Source: DATBFX01 sp036558305
Lineage (GTDB): Bacteria; Chloroflexota; Chloroflexia; Thermomicrobiales; UBA6265
Reading direction: 5' to 3'
NCBI GenBank assembly: GCA_036558305.1
Contig: DATBFX010000449.1
Coordinates: forward strand, 1-33,212
DNA: 33,212 nucleotides
Under the pieces are notes generated by a model that saw only the letters and a program-made list of their open reading frames with translations, searched no databases and was not told the DNA's origin. The translations under genes and the position numbers were made by a program. Shown here one piece after another: positions 15,951 to 24,347 of the stretch (position 1 is the stretch's first letter; each line of letters starts with the position of its first letter).

Positions 15951-17249
15951 GTGACACGATCAACCGCCCCCAAACGCGCCCGCTCACTGGGCGAGCGGTT
16001 CAAAACCGAGCCTCCTCCCGAGGCGCCGTCGCGGATCGTGGAGACGACGATCGAGCGCATCGTGCCCGGTGGATTGGGGTTGGCCCACGCCGAGGGGTTG
16101 ACCCTGTTCGTCGCCGATGCGGCGCCCGGCGACCGGGTGCTGGTTCGGCTCGAACGCACCCAGGGCAGGAGCGGATTCGGGACGATCGAGCAACTCCTGG
16201 AGGCGTCCCCGTCGCGGGTGGTCGACCGCCGCCAGGGGCCGTGCGGCGGCTGCGACTTTCAGCATCTCGCCTACGAGGCGCAACTCGCGGCGAAGCTCGA
16301 CATCATCCGCGATTGCTTGCGCCGGATCGGCGGGATCGAACCGCCCGCGGAGTTCCCGATCGTGCCCTCACCGCGGCAGTGGGGATATCGGGCCCGCGCG
16401 GAGTGGCAATACGACGGCGCTGCACGCCTGATCGGTTCGTACGCGCGCGGCACGCACCGCATCTGCGATGGCCCCGACTGCCAGGTCTTGCGCCCCGAAT
16501 TACAGGCGATTCTCGACGGGTTACGCGACCGTCTGAAGCAGGGAGCGTTGCCGCCTGGTCGGGCCGAGATCAGGGCGGCCCTCGGCGACGAGGGGACGAC
16601 GCTCTCTCCGCCGCTGACGGGGGAACCGGAGCGGGCGTTGTCGGTTGTGGTCGGGCCCGAGCGTTACCGGTTCGACGCGTCGTGCTTCTTCCAGGCCAAT
16701 CTGGACGTGTTACCGGGACTGGTCGAGGAGGTGCTTCGCTATGCCGGCGACGCGGCCGCAGAGATAGTGGCCGAGGTCGAATCCGAGGACCGTGAGGCCG
16801 TGGTTCGCGTGGCGGCGGTCGATCTCTATTGCGGCGTCGGTCTGTTCAGTTTGCCACTCGCGCGCCGCTTCGATCGCGTCTACGGGGTCGACTCCTATTC
16901 GCGGGCCATCCAATTTGCACGGCAGAATGCCGAGGAGGCCGGCGTCGCAACGATCCGATTTGCCAACCTTCCCGTCGAGCAATGGCTCGCGGAGCGGGGA
17001 CGGGGTATCGGTCGGGTGGCCCTGGTGGTGGTGGATCCGCCGCGAACGGGGCTGGAACCTGCTGCACTGCAGGGACTGGTTCGGTTGAAGCCACGGCGGA
17101 TTGCCTACGTCGCGTGTGACCCGGCGACGCTGGCGCGCGACCTCAAGCAACTGGGCGGCCACGGCTACGCGTTGCAGTCGATCGCGGCGATCGACATGTT
17201 TCCGCAAACGCACCACGTCGAGGTCGTCGCGCATCTGCGGGCCAACTAG
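15951..17249 (+). CDS. RlmD/RumA-family rRNA (uracil-5)-methyltransferase
   Basis: A 432-residue SAM-dependent 23S rRNA m5U methyltransferase. It has an N-terminal TRAM domain (about 27-88), a partial iron-sulfur motif (C98-x2-C101 in PCGGCDFQHL and a distal Cys at C172/C177), the RNA-binding RFDASCFFQAN, the SAM motif VDLYCGVGLFSLPLA, the VVDPPRTGL motif, the catalytic ACDPATLARDL with its nucleophile Cys, and the closing HHVEVVAHL. The first of the four usual iron-sulfur Cys (expected near 92) is absent. Start GTG at 15951. Which uridine is methylated cannot be told. It is divergent from the his operon. Confidence 0.9.
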   Translation: MTRSTAPKRARSLGERFKTEPPPEAPSRIVETTIERIVPGGLGLAHAEGLTLFVADAAPGDRVLVRLERTQGRSGFGTIEQLLEASPSRVVDRRQGPCGGCDFQHLAYEAQLAAKLDIIRDCLRRIGGIEPPAEFPIVPSPRQWGYRARAEWQYDGAARLIGSYARGTHRICDGPDCQVLRPELQAILDGLRDRLKQGALPPGRAEIRAALGDEGTTLSPPLTGEPERALSVVVGPERYRFDASCFFQANLDVLPGLVEEVLRYAGDAAAEIVAEVESEDREAVVRVAAVDLYCGVGLFSLPLARRFDRVYGVDSYSRAIQFARQNAEEAGVATIRFANLPVEQWLAERGRGIGRVALVVVDPPRTGLEPAALQGLVRLKPRRIAYVACDPATLARDLKQLGGHGYALQSIAAIDMFPQTHHVEVVAHLRAN

Positions 17250-17270
17250 ATCGAATGGTGGCGCACCGTC

Positions 17271-17300
17271 GTAGGGGCGGACACGGCGGTCCGCCCCTGC
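17271..17300. repeat. GC-rich dispersed palindrome after the rRNA methyltransferase
   Basis: The arm AGGGGCGGAC (17273-17282) pairs with GTCCGCCCCT (17289-17298) around a 6-nt loop; outer bases extend the stem with one G-T pair. The right arm recurs at 5-20. It follows the stop codon at 17249 by about 20 nt and could trim or end that transcript, but no T tract follows, so a dispersed repeat is the better label. The rest of the 17250-17445 gap holds only a GATAAT -10-like box near 17412. Confidence 0.7.
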
Positions 17301-17445
17301 GCAACGCGGTCGGCCTTGCCCAAGCAAGATGCAAAAGAACAAGCGATTCGCGAGTTCCAAATCAACCGGCAGGGGTGCGCCGGTACTCGGGCAAACATGC
17401 TTGAAAAACGGCGATAATGCGACATCTAAGAAAGGCGGGACGGGG

Positions 17446-18975
17446 ATGGCGCTGGCGAAGGTGTATAGCTGTGCGGTCGTCGGCCTCGACGGCGTATTGG
17501 TCGAAGTGGAGGTCGACGTCGGCAGCCCGCACGGGCAGCCGGGGATCGTGATCGTGGGACTGCCCGACAGCGCGGTGCAGGAGAGTCGGGAGCGGGTGCG
17601 CGCGGCGATCCGTCACAGCCACGGACGGGTGCCGCTTGGCAAGATCACCGTCAACCTGGCGCCGGCCGATCTCAAGAAGGCGGGTCCCGCCTACGACCTG
17701 CCGATCGCCCTTGGCATCCTGGCCGCGTCGGGTCAAATACCGCCCGATCTGGAGGACGCGATCATCGTCGGCGAGTTGTCGCTCGACGGCGTGTTGCGGC
17801 ACACGCCCGGCATCATCTCGATGATCTCGCTGGCCGCAAAGAAGGGAATGCGCCGGGCGTTCGTCCCCCACGACGATGCGAAAGAGGCGGTCCTGATCGA
17901 GGGGGTGGAGATCTACCCGGTACGGACGTTGACCGATCTGGTCAACCACCTCACGGGCGACGTTCCGATCGAGCCACAGTGCCCGGGCGAGGAACCGCCG
18001 GCGCCGGATCGGTTCCCGCACACGGACTTCGCGGAGATTCGCGGGCAGGAGCACGTGAAACGCGGGCTCGAAGTGGCGGCGGCAGGCGCCCACAACGTGC
18101 TGATGACGGGTCCTCCCGGGTCGGGGAAGACGATGCTGGCGCGGGCGCTGCCGACGATCCTGCCGCCGATGACCATCGACGAGGCGTTGCAGGTCACGAA
18201 GATCTATAGCGTCCGGGGCTTGCTGCCGCCGGAAACACCGCTGTTGCGGGAACGACCGTTTCGCGCCCCCCACCACGGAACGAGCAGCGCCGGATTGATC
18301 GGCGGCGGTTCCTGGCCACGACCGGGCGAGGTGAGTCTCGCGCACCGCGGCGTGCTCTTTCTGGACGAGCTGCCGGAGTTCGCGGCGAGCACGTTGGAGA
18401 TGCTGCGGCAACCGCTGGAGGATCGCCAGGTCACGCTCGGGCGTGCCTCAGGCACCGTCACGTTCCCGGCCAGCTTCACCCTGGTCGGGGCGATGAACCC
18501 GTGCCCCTGCGGCTATCTCGGCGATCCGGTGCGGGAGTGCCGGTGCGCCGCCCCGATGGTGCAGCGGTACCAGAAGCGGATCAGCGGCCCGCTGCTCGAC
18601 CGGATCGACATCCACGTCGAGGTGCCACGGATCGAGTACGAGAAGCTGGCCGACCGCCGCGCGGGCGAACCGTCGGCGGCGATCCGCGCCCGCGTCGAGG
18701 CCGCACGGAGGCGGCAGCAAGACCGCTTCGCCGGCAGCGACCTGCTGACCAACGCCGACATGGGGCCGCGCGAGTTGCAGGAGCACGTCGAGTTGGACGA
18801 GGCGGGGGAGGGGATGATGAAGGCCGCGGTGCGCCAACTGCACCTCTCGGCGCGGGCGTACCACCGGGTGCTGAAACTGGCGCGGACGGTGGCCGACCTG
18901 GCCGGCGAGGAACGCGTCCAGGCACACCACGTCGCCGAGGCATTGCAGTACCGGCCACGGCAATTACAAACATAA
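17446..18975 (+). CDS. comM: ComM/YifB-family Mg-chelatase-like AAA+ helicase
   Basis: A 509-residue AAA+ protein of the ComM family, a hexameric branch-migration helicase that helps integrate incoming DNA in transformable bacteria. An N-terminal Lon-protease-like ChlI domain covers about residues 1-170 (VGLDGVLVEVEVDVG, PGIVIVGLPDSAVQESRERV). It is followed by the Walker A GPPGSGKTML (near 222-231), Walker B GVLFLDELPEF, the AMNPCPCGY loop, CRC and RISGPLLDRIDI, and the C-terminal Mg_chelatase_C helices (AYHRVLKLARTVADLAGE). The ATG at 17446 follows AAAGG and GGGACGGGG. It is complete. A second, detached copy of its last 37 codons lies at 19740-19853, beyond a toxin-antitoxin module. Confidence 0.93.
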   Translation: MALAKVYSCAVVGLDGVLVEVEVDVGSPHGQPGIVIVGLPDSAVQESRERVRAAIRHSHGRVPLGKITVNLAPADLKKAGPAYDLPIALGILAASGQIPPDLEDAIIVGELSLDGVLRHTPGIISMISLAAKKGMRRAFVPHDDAKEAVLIEGVEIYPVRTLTDLVNHLTGDVPIEPQCPGEEPPAPDRFPHTDFAEIRGQEHVKRGLEVAAAGAHNVLMTGPPGSGKTMLARALPTILPPMTIDEALQVTKIYSVRGLLPPETPLLRERPFRAPHHGTSSAGLIGGGSWPRPGEVSLAHRGVLFLDELPEFAASTLEMLRQPLEDRQVTLGRASGTVTFPASFTLVGAMNPCPCGYLGDPVRECRCAAPMVQRYQKRISGPLLDRIDIHVEVPRIEYEKLADRRAGEPSAAIRARVEAARRRQQDRFAGSDLLTNADMGPRELQEHVELDEAGEGMMKAAVRQLHLSARAYHRVLKLARTVADLAGEERVQAHHVAEALQYRPRQLQT

Positions 18976-19023
18976 ATCGGCAAGGATTCCAATGTCGACC
19001 ACGGGTGCGGAAAGGAGATATCA

Positions 19024-19263
19024 ATGACTGAGCATGTCCGAGTCAACACCGACTACGAGATCGTTGTGCCGGCAGAAATGAGACAGAAACTTCGCATCCT
19101 CCCCGGCGATCGATTGGCGATCGACATTCGCGACGGTTACGCCGTCGTGCGGCCCGAGGGACAAGACTATGTCGAACTCCTGCGCGGCCTTCATCGCGAG
19201 ATCTGGGAGGGGGTTGACCCACAGGACTATCTGAGACAGGAGCGCGAAGCGTGGCAGAAATAG
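19024..19263 (+). CDS. vapB: AbrB/SpoVT-type antitoxin (VapB-like)
   Basis: A 79-residue protein. Residues 5-46 form an AbrB/MazE swapped-hairpin DNA-binding domain (VRVNTDYEIVVPAEMRQKLRILPGDRL). The tail (LHREIWEGVDPQDYLRQERE) is the part expected to bind the PIN toxin. A strong ribosome site GGAAAGGAGATA (19011-19022) precedes the ATG. Its last codons overlap the toxin start at 19251, typical of VapBC pairs with autoregulation. With the toxin truncated the antitoxin may be an orphan. Confidence 0.88.
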   Translation: MTEHVRVNTDYEIVVPAEMRQKLRILPGDRLAIDIRDGYAVVRPEGQDYVELLRGLHREIWEGVDPQDYLRQEREAWQK

Positions 19264-19703
19264 GCGAAGCGTTGCGCCGCCACAAGCGCATCGGAATGGA
19301 CACGTCCGTGTTCATTTGCCATAACGAAGGTCACCCTCGGTATGCGGATACGGTGAGCACGATCTTCCGACGAATGACGGATGCGACGTTCGAGGGCGTG
19401 ACTTCGGTGTTGGCGCTCATGGAGCTCGTCGTTCGACCGTTTCAATTGGGGCGAGAGGACATCGCGCAGACCTACGAGCTGGTTCTGGACAACTTGCCGA
19501 ACTTGAGAATTGTCGATGTCGATCGAGTGACGGCACGTCGAACTGCCCAACTCAGAGCCAAGTAGCGACTCCTCCCAGCCGACGCGCTCCAGGTCGCAGC
19601 CAGCTTGGAAAGCAAAGCGACGGCGTTCCTGACGAACGATCGGGAGCTGCGACGAGTGACCGACATCGAAATTCTCCTATTGGAGGACTTCACCGACGCG
19701 TAG
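19251..19703 (+). pseudogene. vapC: PIN-domain toxin (VapC-like) with an in-frame TAG
   Basis: A PIN ribonuclease reading frame starting with GTG at 19251 (AGGAG 8 nt upstream). Acidic residues D17 (MDTSVF) and E58 (ALMELV) are present. After codon 104 (LRAK) a TAG at 19563-19565 stops translation. The same frame then continues for 45 codons that supply the other half of the active site (PADALQVAASLES with D111, and AFLTNDREL with D130), ending at TAG 19701-19703. Without the stop the protein would be 150 residues, a normal PIN length. The position after AK is commonly Tyr, so TAC/TAT to TAG is the simplest cause. A sequencing error is the alternative. Confidence 0.85.
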
Positions 19704-19739
19704 CTCAGACGCAACGTCAACAGGAGTTGCCTAAGCTGC

Positions 19740-19853
19740 CACCGCGTCCTCAAGCTCGCCCGCACCGTCGCCGCCCTCTCCGGGGAGGAGCGGGTGCAGG
19801 CGCACCGCGTCGCCGAGGCGTTGCAGGACCGGCCGCGCCGGCTGCTTGTCTGA
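19740..19853 (+). pseudogene. Detached comM 3'-end fragment
   Basis: Translated in the frame starting at 19740 this reads HRVLKLARTVAALSGEERVQ and so on to a TGA at 19851-19853. It aligns without gaps to the last 37 codons of the complete comM gene (about 18862-18975). By hand count 30 of 37 residues are identical, yet 19 of those 30 use a different codon, so it is an old or foreign copy rather than a fresh duplication. No start codon or 5' part is present. The same frame stays open to 19979 (…FLPSSQIRLWSVDR…), which I do not recognise. Nothing else is seen between 19854 and 20010. Confidence 0.85.
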
Positions 19854-20010
19854 CGAGACCGATTCGTGCAACTGATCGACGACGTCGGGGTCGAGGCGTT
19901 CCTGCCCAGCAGTCAGATTCGGCTCTGGAGCGTCGATCGACTAGGCCGACCGGTGGGCATCGAGGCCCAATCGGGTTGACGGTGACCGAGAGGGCCCGCA
20001 AGATTGGCAC

Positions 20011-22437
20011 ATGCGCGCCCCGATCTCCGAGGGCTCACCCGTGGCCGAGCCGATGTCCGCTGATCGAAGCCAAGCCGAGGCAGCGTTCGTCTCACCGCCG
20101 TTCGGCGACGACGCGGCCGGAATGGATTTCCCCGTTCCTCTCACCTCCTTCGTCGGGAGGGAACGCGAAATCGCGGCCGTCATTGAGTTACTCAGATACG
20201 ACGAGGTCCGCCTGCTGACCCTGACCGGGCCGGGCGGCGTCGGCAAGACACGCCTGGCGCTGCAGGTGGCCGAGTCGCTGGCGAGCGAGTTTGCGGACGG
20301 TGCCGCCTTCGCGGATCTGGCCCCGCTGCGCGACTCCGCCCGGGTCCTCCCTGCCGTCGCCCGCGCCGTCGGGGTACCGGAGGCCGGTGATCGACCGGTG
20401 AGCCAGCGGTTGGCCGCGGCACTGGCTGGTCGGACATTCCTGCTCGTCCTCGACAGCGTCGAGCACGTCGGTGCCGCCGCGCCCGCCGTTGCCGATCTTC
20501 TTGCCGACTGTCCCGGTCTCGTGGTCTTGGCGACCGGCCGCGGTGCGCTGCACGTCGGCGGCGAACAGGAATTCCCCGTACCGCCGATGTCGCTGCCCGA
20601 CCCCGCTCACCTCCCGCCGTTACCGGAGCTTGCCGCCGCCGAGGCGGTTGCCCTGTTCGTCGAGCGCGCGGGTGCCGTTCGTCCCGGGTTCGCCCTCACC
20701 GCGGAAAATGCCGTTGCGGTGGCCGAGATTTGCGTCCGCCTCGACGGTTTGCCGCTGGCGATCGAGTTGGCGGCCGCACGCGCCAAGGTGCTCTCGCCGC
20801 AGGCATTGCTTGCCCGGTTGGAGCATCGCCTGGCCTTGCTGACCGGAGGCGCGCGCGACGCGCCGGCCCGGCAGCGAACCCTGCGCGATGCGATCGCCTG
20901 GAGTTACGGTCTGCTCACCCCGGAAGACCAGACGTTGTTCCGCTGGCTGTCGGTCTTCGTCGGCGGTTGTACGCTGACGGCGGCGGAGGCGGTCGCCGGC
21001 GGCGCGGCCGCGGGCGACGTCCTGGACGGGGTCTCGTCTCTGGTCGACAAGGGGCTCCTCCATCTGGCGGACCATCCCGACCAGGAACCGCGCTTCGCGA
21101 TGCTCGAGACGATCCGTGCCTACGCGTTGGAGCAGTTGGCGGACAGCGGGGAAGAGGAGCACGCCCGCGATGCCCACCTCGACTACTTCCTCGTGCTGGC
21201 CGAGTTGGCCGAACCCGAACTGACCGGACCGAATCAAGTCGCCTGGCTGGACCGTCTCGAGGCCGAGCACCACAACCTGCGCGCCGCCCTCGCCTGGTCG
21301 CTGGAGGCAGACCGATTGACTCAGGGCCTGTGCCTGGCTGGGGCGCTGCTGCGGTACTGGGAGCACCACAGCCATTACGCCGAGGAAGGGAAGTGGCTGG
21401 AGCAAGCACTCCCCCGTGCCGGCGACGAACCGGTCCCGGTCCGGGCCAAGGCACTCCACGCCGCGGGCGTTGTTGCCTTCTGGCAGGGGGACCGGGCGGG
21501 AGCCGAAGCGGCGCTCGGAGATGCCCTCGTCCTCTTCCGGCAAGCCGGTGACGGCGCCGGCACCGCCTTTGCCCTCAATCGGCTCGGAACACTCGCTCTC
21601 CACGCCGGAGACTTCGCCTGCGCCGACGCGCGCTTCGCGGAGGCGGGCGTGCTCATCCGAGAGACGGGGGACGAGGACGGGATCGCGGCCCTGGAGGGAC
21701 AACTCGGCTACGCGGCATTGTTGCGTGAGGATTACGAACGCGCCACCTCCCACCTGGAGGAGGCCCTCGTACGCTACCGACGGCTCGACAGCAAGTTGGG
21801 GACGGGCCGCGTGCTGATCCACCTCGGGCGAAGTTTGACCGAACAGGGCAAGGCCGAGGCGGCGCTGCCCCTCCTGCGGGAGGCGTTGGACTGCGACCGA
21901 GAAACGGGCAACCGCTGGTACCTGGCCGAGGCGCTCGAAGCCTTCGCGGCGGCTGCCGCCCGTCTCGGCGAATCCGCGCGCGCCGCCCACCTCTGGGGCG
22001 CCGCGACAGCGTTGCGCGATGTCCTCGGTGCCCCCGTCCCGCCCCCCGACCGGGCGCGCGTCGAAGCCGAGGCGGCGGCGGCGCGACACCGGTTAGGGGA
22101 GGAAGGGTTCGCCGCCGCGTTGGCGACCGGGCGGATGCTGACTCCAGACGAGGCGGCCGCCGAGGCAAGTGCGGTCGGGGGGCCATCGCGTATCGGTACG
22201 TCCGGCGCGGATGTGGCCCCCGACGATGCGGATGAGGAGGCGGCCATGGGGCTTACGGCGCGGGAGGCCGAGGTGCTGCGTCTGATCGCCGAAGGGCGCT
22301 CGAATGCGGAGATCGCGGAATCGCTCTTCATCAGTCCGCGCACGGCCTCCACCCACGTCGGCCGGATTCTCCAGAAACTCGGTGTCACCTCCCGCGCGGC
22401 GGCGGCAAGCTACGCCCTCCGCCACGGCCTCGGCTAA
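20011..22437 (+). CDS. NB-ARC-type ATPase/TPR/LuxR-family transcriptional regulator
   Basis: An 808-residue large ATP-binding regulator. An AfsR/MalT-like NTPase module carries the P-loop GPGGVGKTR (73-81), Walker B FLLVLDSVEHV (near 145) and the LDGLPLAIELAAARAKVLSP block. It is followed by about ten helical TPR-like units (residues 390-690) and a C-terminal LuxR helix-turn-helix (LTAREAEVLRLIAEGRSNAE, about 745-808). Such STAND proteins sense a ligand through the TPR region and then activate transcription. The ATG at 20011 has no clear ribosome site; ATG 20053 is an alternative. Targets are unknown; the following oxidoreductase gene has its own promoter. Confidence 0.9.
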   Translation: MRAPISEGSPVAEPMSADRSQAEAAFVSPPFGDDAAGMDFPVPLTSFVGREREIAAVIELLRYDEVRLLTLTGPGGVGKTRLALQVAESLASEFADGAAFADLAPLRDSARVLPAVARAVGVPEAGDRPVSQRLAAALAGRTFLLVLDSVEHVGAAAPAVADLLADCPGLVVLATGRGALHVGGEQEFPVPPMSLPDPAHLPPLPELAAAEAVALFVERAGAVRPGFALTAENAVAVAEICVRLDGLPLAIELAAARAKVLSPQALLARLEHRLALLTGGARDAPARQRTLRDAIAWSYGLLTPEDQTLFRWLSVFVGGCTLTAAEAVAGGAAAGDVLDGVSSLVDKGLLHLADHPDQEPRFAMLETIRAYALEQLADSGEEEHARDAHLDYFLVLAELAEPELTGPNQVAWLDRLEAEHHNLRAALAWSLEADRLTQGLCLAGALLRYWEHHSHYAEEGKWLEQALPRAGDEPVPVRAKALHAAGVVAFWQGDRAGAEAALGDALVLFRQAGDGAGTAFALNRLGTLALHAGDFACADARFAEAGVLIRETGDEDGIAALEGQLGYAALLREDYERATSHLEEALVRYRRLDSKLGTGRVLIHLGRSLTEQGKAEAALPLLREALDCDRETGNRWYLAEALEAFAAAAARLGESARAAHLWGAATALRDVLGAPVPPPDRARVEAEAAAARHRLGEEGFAAALATGRMLTPDEAAAEASAVGGPSRIGTSGADVAPDDADEEAAMGLTAREAEVLRLIAEGRSNAEIAESLFISPRTASTHVGRILQKLGVTSRAAAASYALRHGLG

Positions 22438-22470
22438 CGATCGCGCCGATTGCTCGTCTTGGGGCCCGCG

Positions 22471-22499
22471 TTGACGCTCCCTGACGGCTGTGATACAAG
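22471..22499 (+). promoter_or_regulatory. Promoter candidate for the second LLM oxidoreductase
   Basis: TTGACG (22471-22476) and TACAAG (22494-22499) are 17 nt apart, and TGA precedes the -10 as an extended element. The start codon follows at 22557 behind GGAGGAG. This is one of the better promoter matches in the window. Confidence 0.55.
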
Positions 22500-22556
22500 C
22501 GCGAACGTCCCATCTTTGCTGGTCACGACAGGCAGCGGCGAACGGAGGAGCAGTTG

Positions 22557-23477
22557 ATGACCGCGCGCGGGCGCCCACTCAAGATCGGCTTGTTGCTCCC
22601 GGAGACGGAAGGCCAGTTGAACGGGGCGACGGCGCGTTGGTCGGACCTGGCGGCGATGGCACGGGCGGCGGAGGACGTCGGGTTCGACTCGGTCTGGGTG
22701 ACGGACCACTTCATCCACCGGACCGAAACCGAGACGCGGGGACCGTGGGAATGCTGGTCGTTGCTGGCCGCCCTGGCGGCCGTGACGGAGCGGGTCGAGG
22801 TCGGAACCCTGGTGATGTGCGCCGGCTTTCGCAATCCCGCCCTGCTCGCCAAGATGGCCGACACCGTCGACGAGATCAGCGGCGGCCGACTGATCCTCGG
22901 CCTCGGCGCGGGATGGAACGAGCCGGAGTACCGGGCTTTCGGGTACCCGTTCGACCACCGGGTCGATCGCTTCGAAGAGGCGCTGACGATCATCACGGGT
23001 CTGTTGCGCCAGGGTCACGTCGACTTCGAGGGCACGTACTATCAAGCCCGCGATTGCGAACTCCGTCCTCGGGGACCCCGGTCGGGCGGGCCACCGATCA
23101 TGATCGGGACCACGGGCAAACGCATGCTCGGGCTGACGGCGCGGCATGCCGACCAGTGGAACGTCTGGTACAGCCATACCGGCAACCGGGTGGAAGGGGT
23201 GACCTCGCTGCTGGCCGACGTGGATGCGGCTTGCGCCGAGGCCGGGCGCGCGCCGCAGGGTTTGGAGCGGACGGTGGCAGTCCTGGCCGAAGTCGGTCCG
23301 CACGCGCCGTCGACGATGTCGGTGCCGCCGCTGACCGGGTCGCCCGCGGCGTTGGCCTCGGCGTTGCGCGCGTATGCCGAAAAAGGCGTCTCGCATCTTC
23401 AGGTCTGGCTCGAGCCGAATACCTTGGCCGGGATCGAGGCATTCGCGGCGGTGTTGGAGACGCTCGACCGGGGTTAG
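22557..23477 (+). CDS. LLM-class F420-dependent oxidoreductase, second copy
   Basis: A 306-residue luciferase-like TIM barrel. The AMARAAEDVGFDSVWVTDHF block, ISGGRLILGLGAGWNEPEYR and RSGGPPIMIGTTGKRML match the gene at 1197-2114 in order and spacing. ATG at 22557 is preferred over the TTG one codon earlier, with GGAGGAG at 22544-22550. F420 use is inferred from subfamily features, not proven. No F420 biosynthesis gene is in the window. The adjacent LuxR regulator could control it, but that is only proximity. Confidence 0.88.
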   Translation: MTARGRPLKIGLLLPETEGQLNGATARWSDLAAMARAAEDVGFDSVWVTDHFIHRTETETRGPWECWSLLAALAAVTERVEVGTLVMCAGFRNPALLAKMADTVDEISGGRLILGLGAGWNEPEYRAFGYPFDHRVDRFEEALTIITGLLRQGHVDFEGTYYQARDCELRPRGPRSGGPPIMIGTTGKRMLGLTARHADQWNVWYSHTGNRVEGVTSLLADVDAACAEAGRAPQGLERTVAVLAEVGPHAPSTMSVPPLTGSPAALASALRAYAEKGVSHLQVWLEPNTLAGIEAFAAVLETLDRG

Positions 23478-23513
23478 CGCCGAAGCGCGGGGCAGTCGGT
23501 CGCGAGTGGGTTG

Positions 23514-24107
23514 ATGACACAACGGACTCGTGGGCAGGCATCCGAAAGCGTCGAATCCGCGCACTCGCCCGACGATGATTGGGACGAGCTGACAACGGCG
23601 CTGAACGCGTGGGGCGTGCTTCATGTGGCGCCGGGTCGGCCCACGCGGAACGGTGTTCCCCGGACCGCGAGCGAATTGTTCGCTCGGATGGTAGGGGCGC
23701 GCGAGCCACGGCTCCAGCAGGCCGTCGTCGTGCTCCTGCTCACCCACCCGGACCTCGCGCCCGACGCCCGTTCGGCGATTGACCGACTGGCCGGTGGCGT
23801 GCAAGAACGTGCGAAGCGGCGATACGCCGCCGCGGCGGCGCTGCAGCGGATGGCACGTACCCGTATTGCGCTCCGTCTCGGTCCGCAGCCGCTGATTCCA
23901 CCCGCCTACCTCGACGATCTCCGCTTGCCGCCACTCGACGAGGAATACGGTCGGGTGACGCTTCTGGCGCTCGCCGAGCAGGAACATGAAGCGTACGGGT
24001 ACGATGCCTGGGGCACGTATTGGACACTGCTCGACCTGTTCCTGAACGAGATCCGGCGAAAGGGGTGGGGAGCGCCGTGCGACAGCGCACCGACCGGGAC
24101 CGACTGA
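23514..24107 (+). CDS. Hypothetical helical protein, partner of a truncated nucleotidyltransferase
   Basis: A 197-residue soluble protein with no catalytic motif that I recognise. The central part (SELFARMVGAREPRLQQAVV, RAKRRYAAAAALQRMARTRI, then LGPQPLIPPAYLDDLRLPPL) is helical, and the end (YDAWGTYWTLLDLFLNEIRR) is aromatic-rich. From memory, similar proteins in Chloroflexota and Actinobacteria precede a DUF6036-type nucleotidyltransferase, which suggests a two-gene toxin-antitoxin-like unit. Here the downstream gene is broken (see 24077). ATG at 23514 has only a weak ribosome site. Confidence 0.65.
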   Translation: MTQRTRGQASESVESAHSPDDDWDELTTALNAWGVLHVAPGRPTRNGVPRTASELFARMVGAREPRLQQAVVVLLLTHPDLAPDARSAIDRLAGGVQERAKRRYAAAAALQRMARTRIALRLGPQPLIPPAYLDDLRLPPLDEEYGRVTLLALAEQEHEAYGYDAWGTYWTLLDLFLNEIRRKGWGAPCDSAPTGTD

Positions 24108-24313
24108 GAGGATTTCTCGCGGCCCTGGGCCGGAGGCTGCCACGGCAAGTCCGCGTCGTGACGATCTGCCATACGTCAATCGACGTAGCAACCTTCCCGC
24201 ATGATCCTGTGCGAAAATACGCCCATCGTGGGATGCGCCGCGGCGTGCCGGCGGCGATCATGACGTGGTTGACGAAGGATGTGCCCCTCCGCGGCCGGCG
24301 GGGTACGAGATAA
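24077..24313 (+). pseudogene. Truncated nucleotidyltransferase-like start
   Basis: A GTG at 24077 behind GGGGAG opens a frame that overlaps the end of the hypothetical gene by 31 nt. Its first 27 residues (VRQRTDRDRLRGFLAALGRR, then LPRQVRV) look like the N-terminus of a DUF6036/AbiEii-like nucleotidyltransferase, where a GG-S/T catalytic motif normally follows at once. Instead the frame runs into unrelated text and stops at 24313. I read this as a deletion remnant. The identification rests on a short match from memory. The rest of the gap to 24347 holds a small ACGTC/GACGT inverted repeat (24173-24186) and no clear promoter. Confidence 0.45.
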
Positions 24314-24347
24314 GCTGTCATCGGGTGGGGGAACGGGGGAAGGGAAA

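Noticed and set aside
19563..19565. TAG in the PIN gene as a recoded codon (pyrrolysine or readthrough)
   Set aside because: No pyrrolysine genes or readthrough signal are visible, and Tyr at this site is the family norm. A point mutation or sequencing error is simpler.
19854..19979. Open frame continuing after the comM fragment
   Set aside because: It has no clear start or ribosome site, is 42 codons long and matches nothing I recognise. It is noted only within the comM fragment entry.
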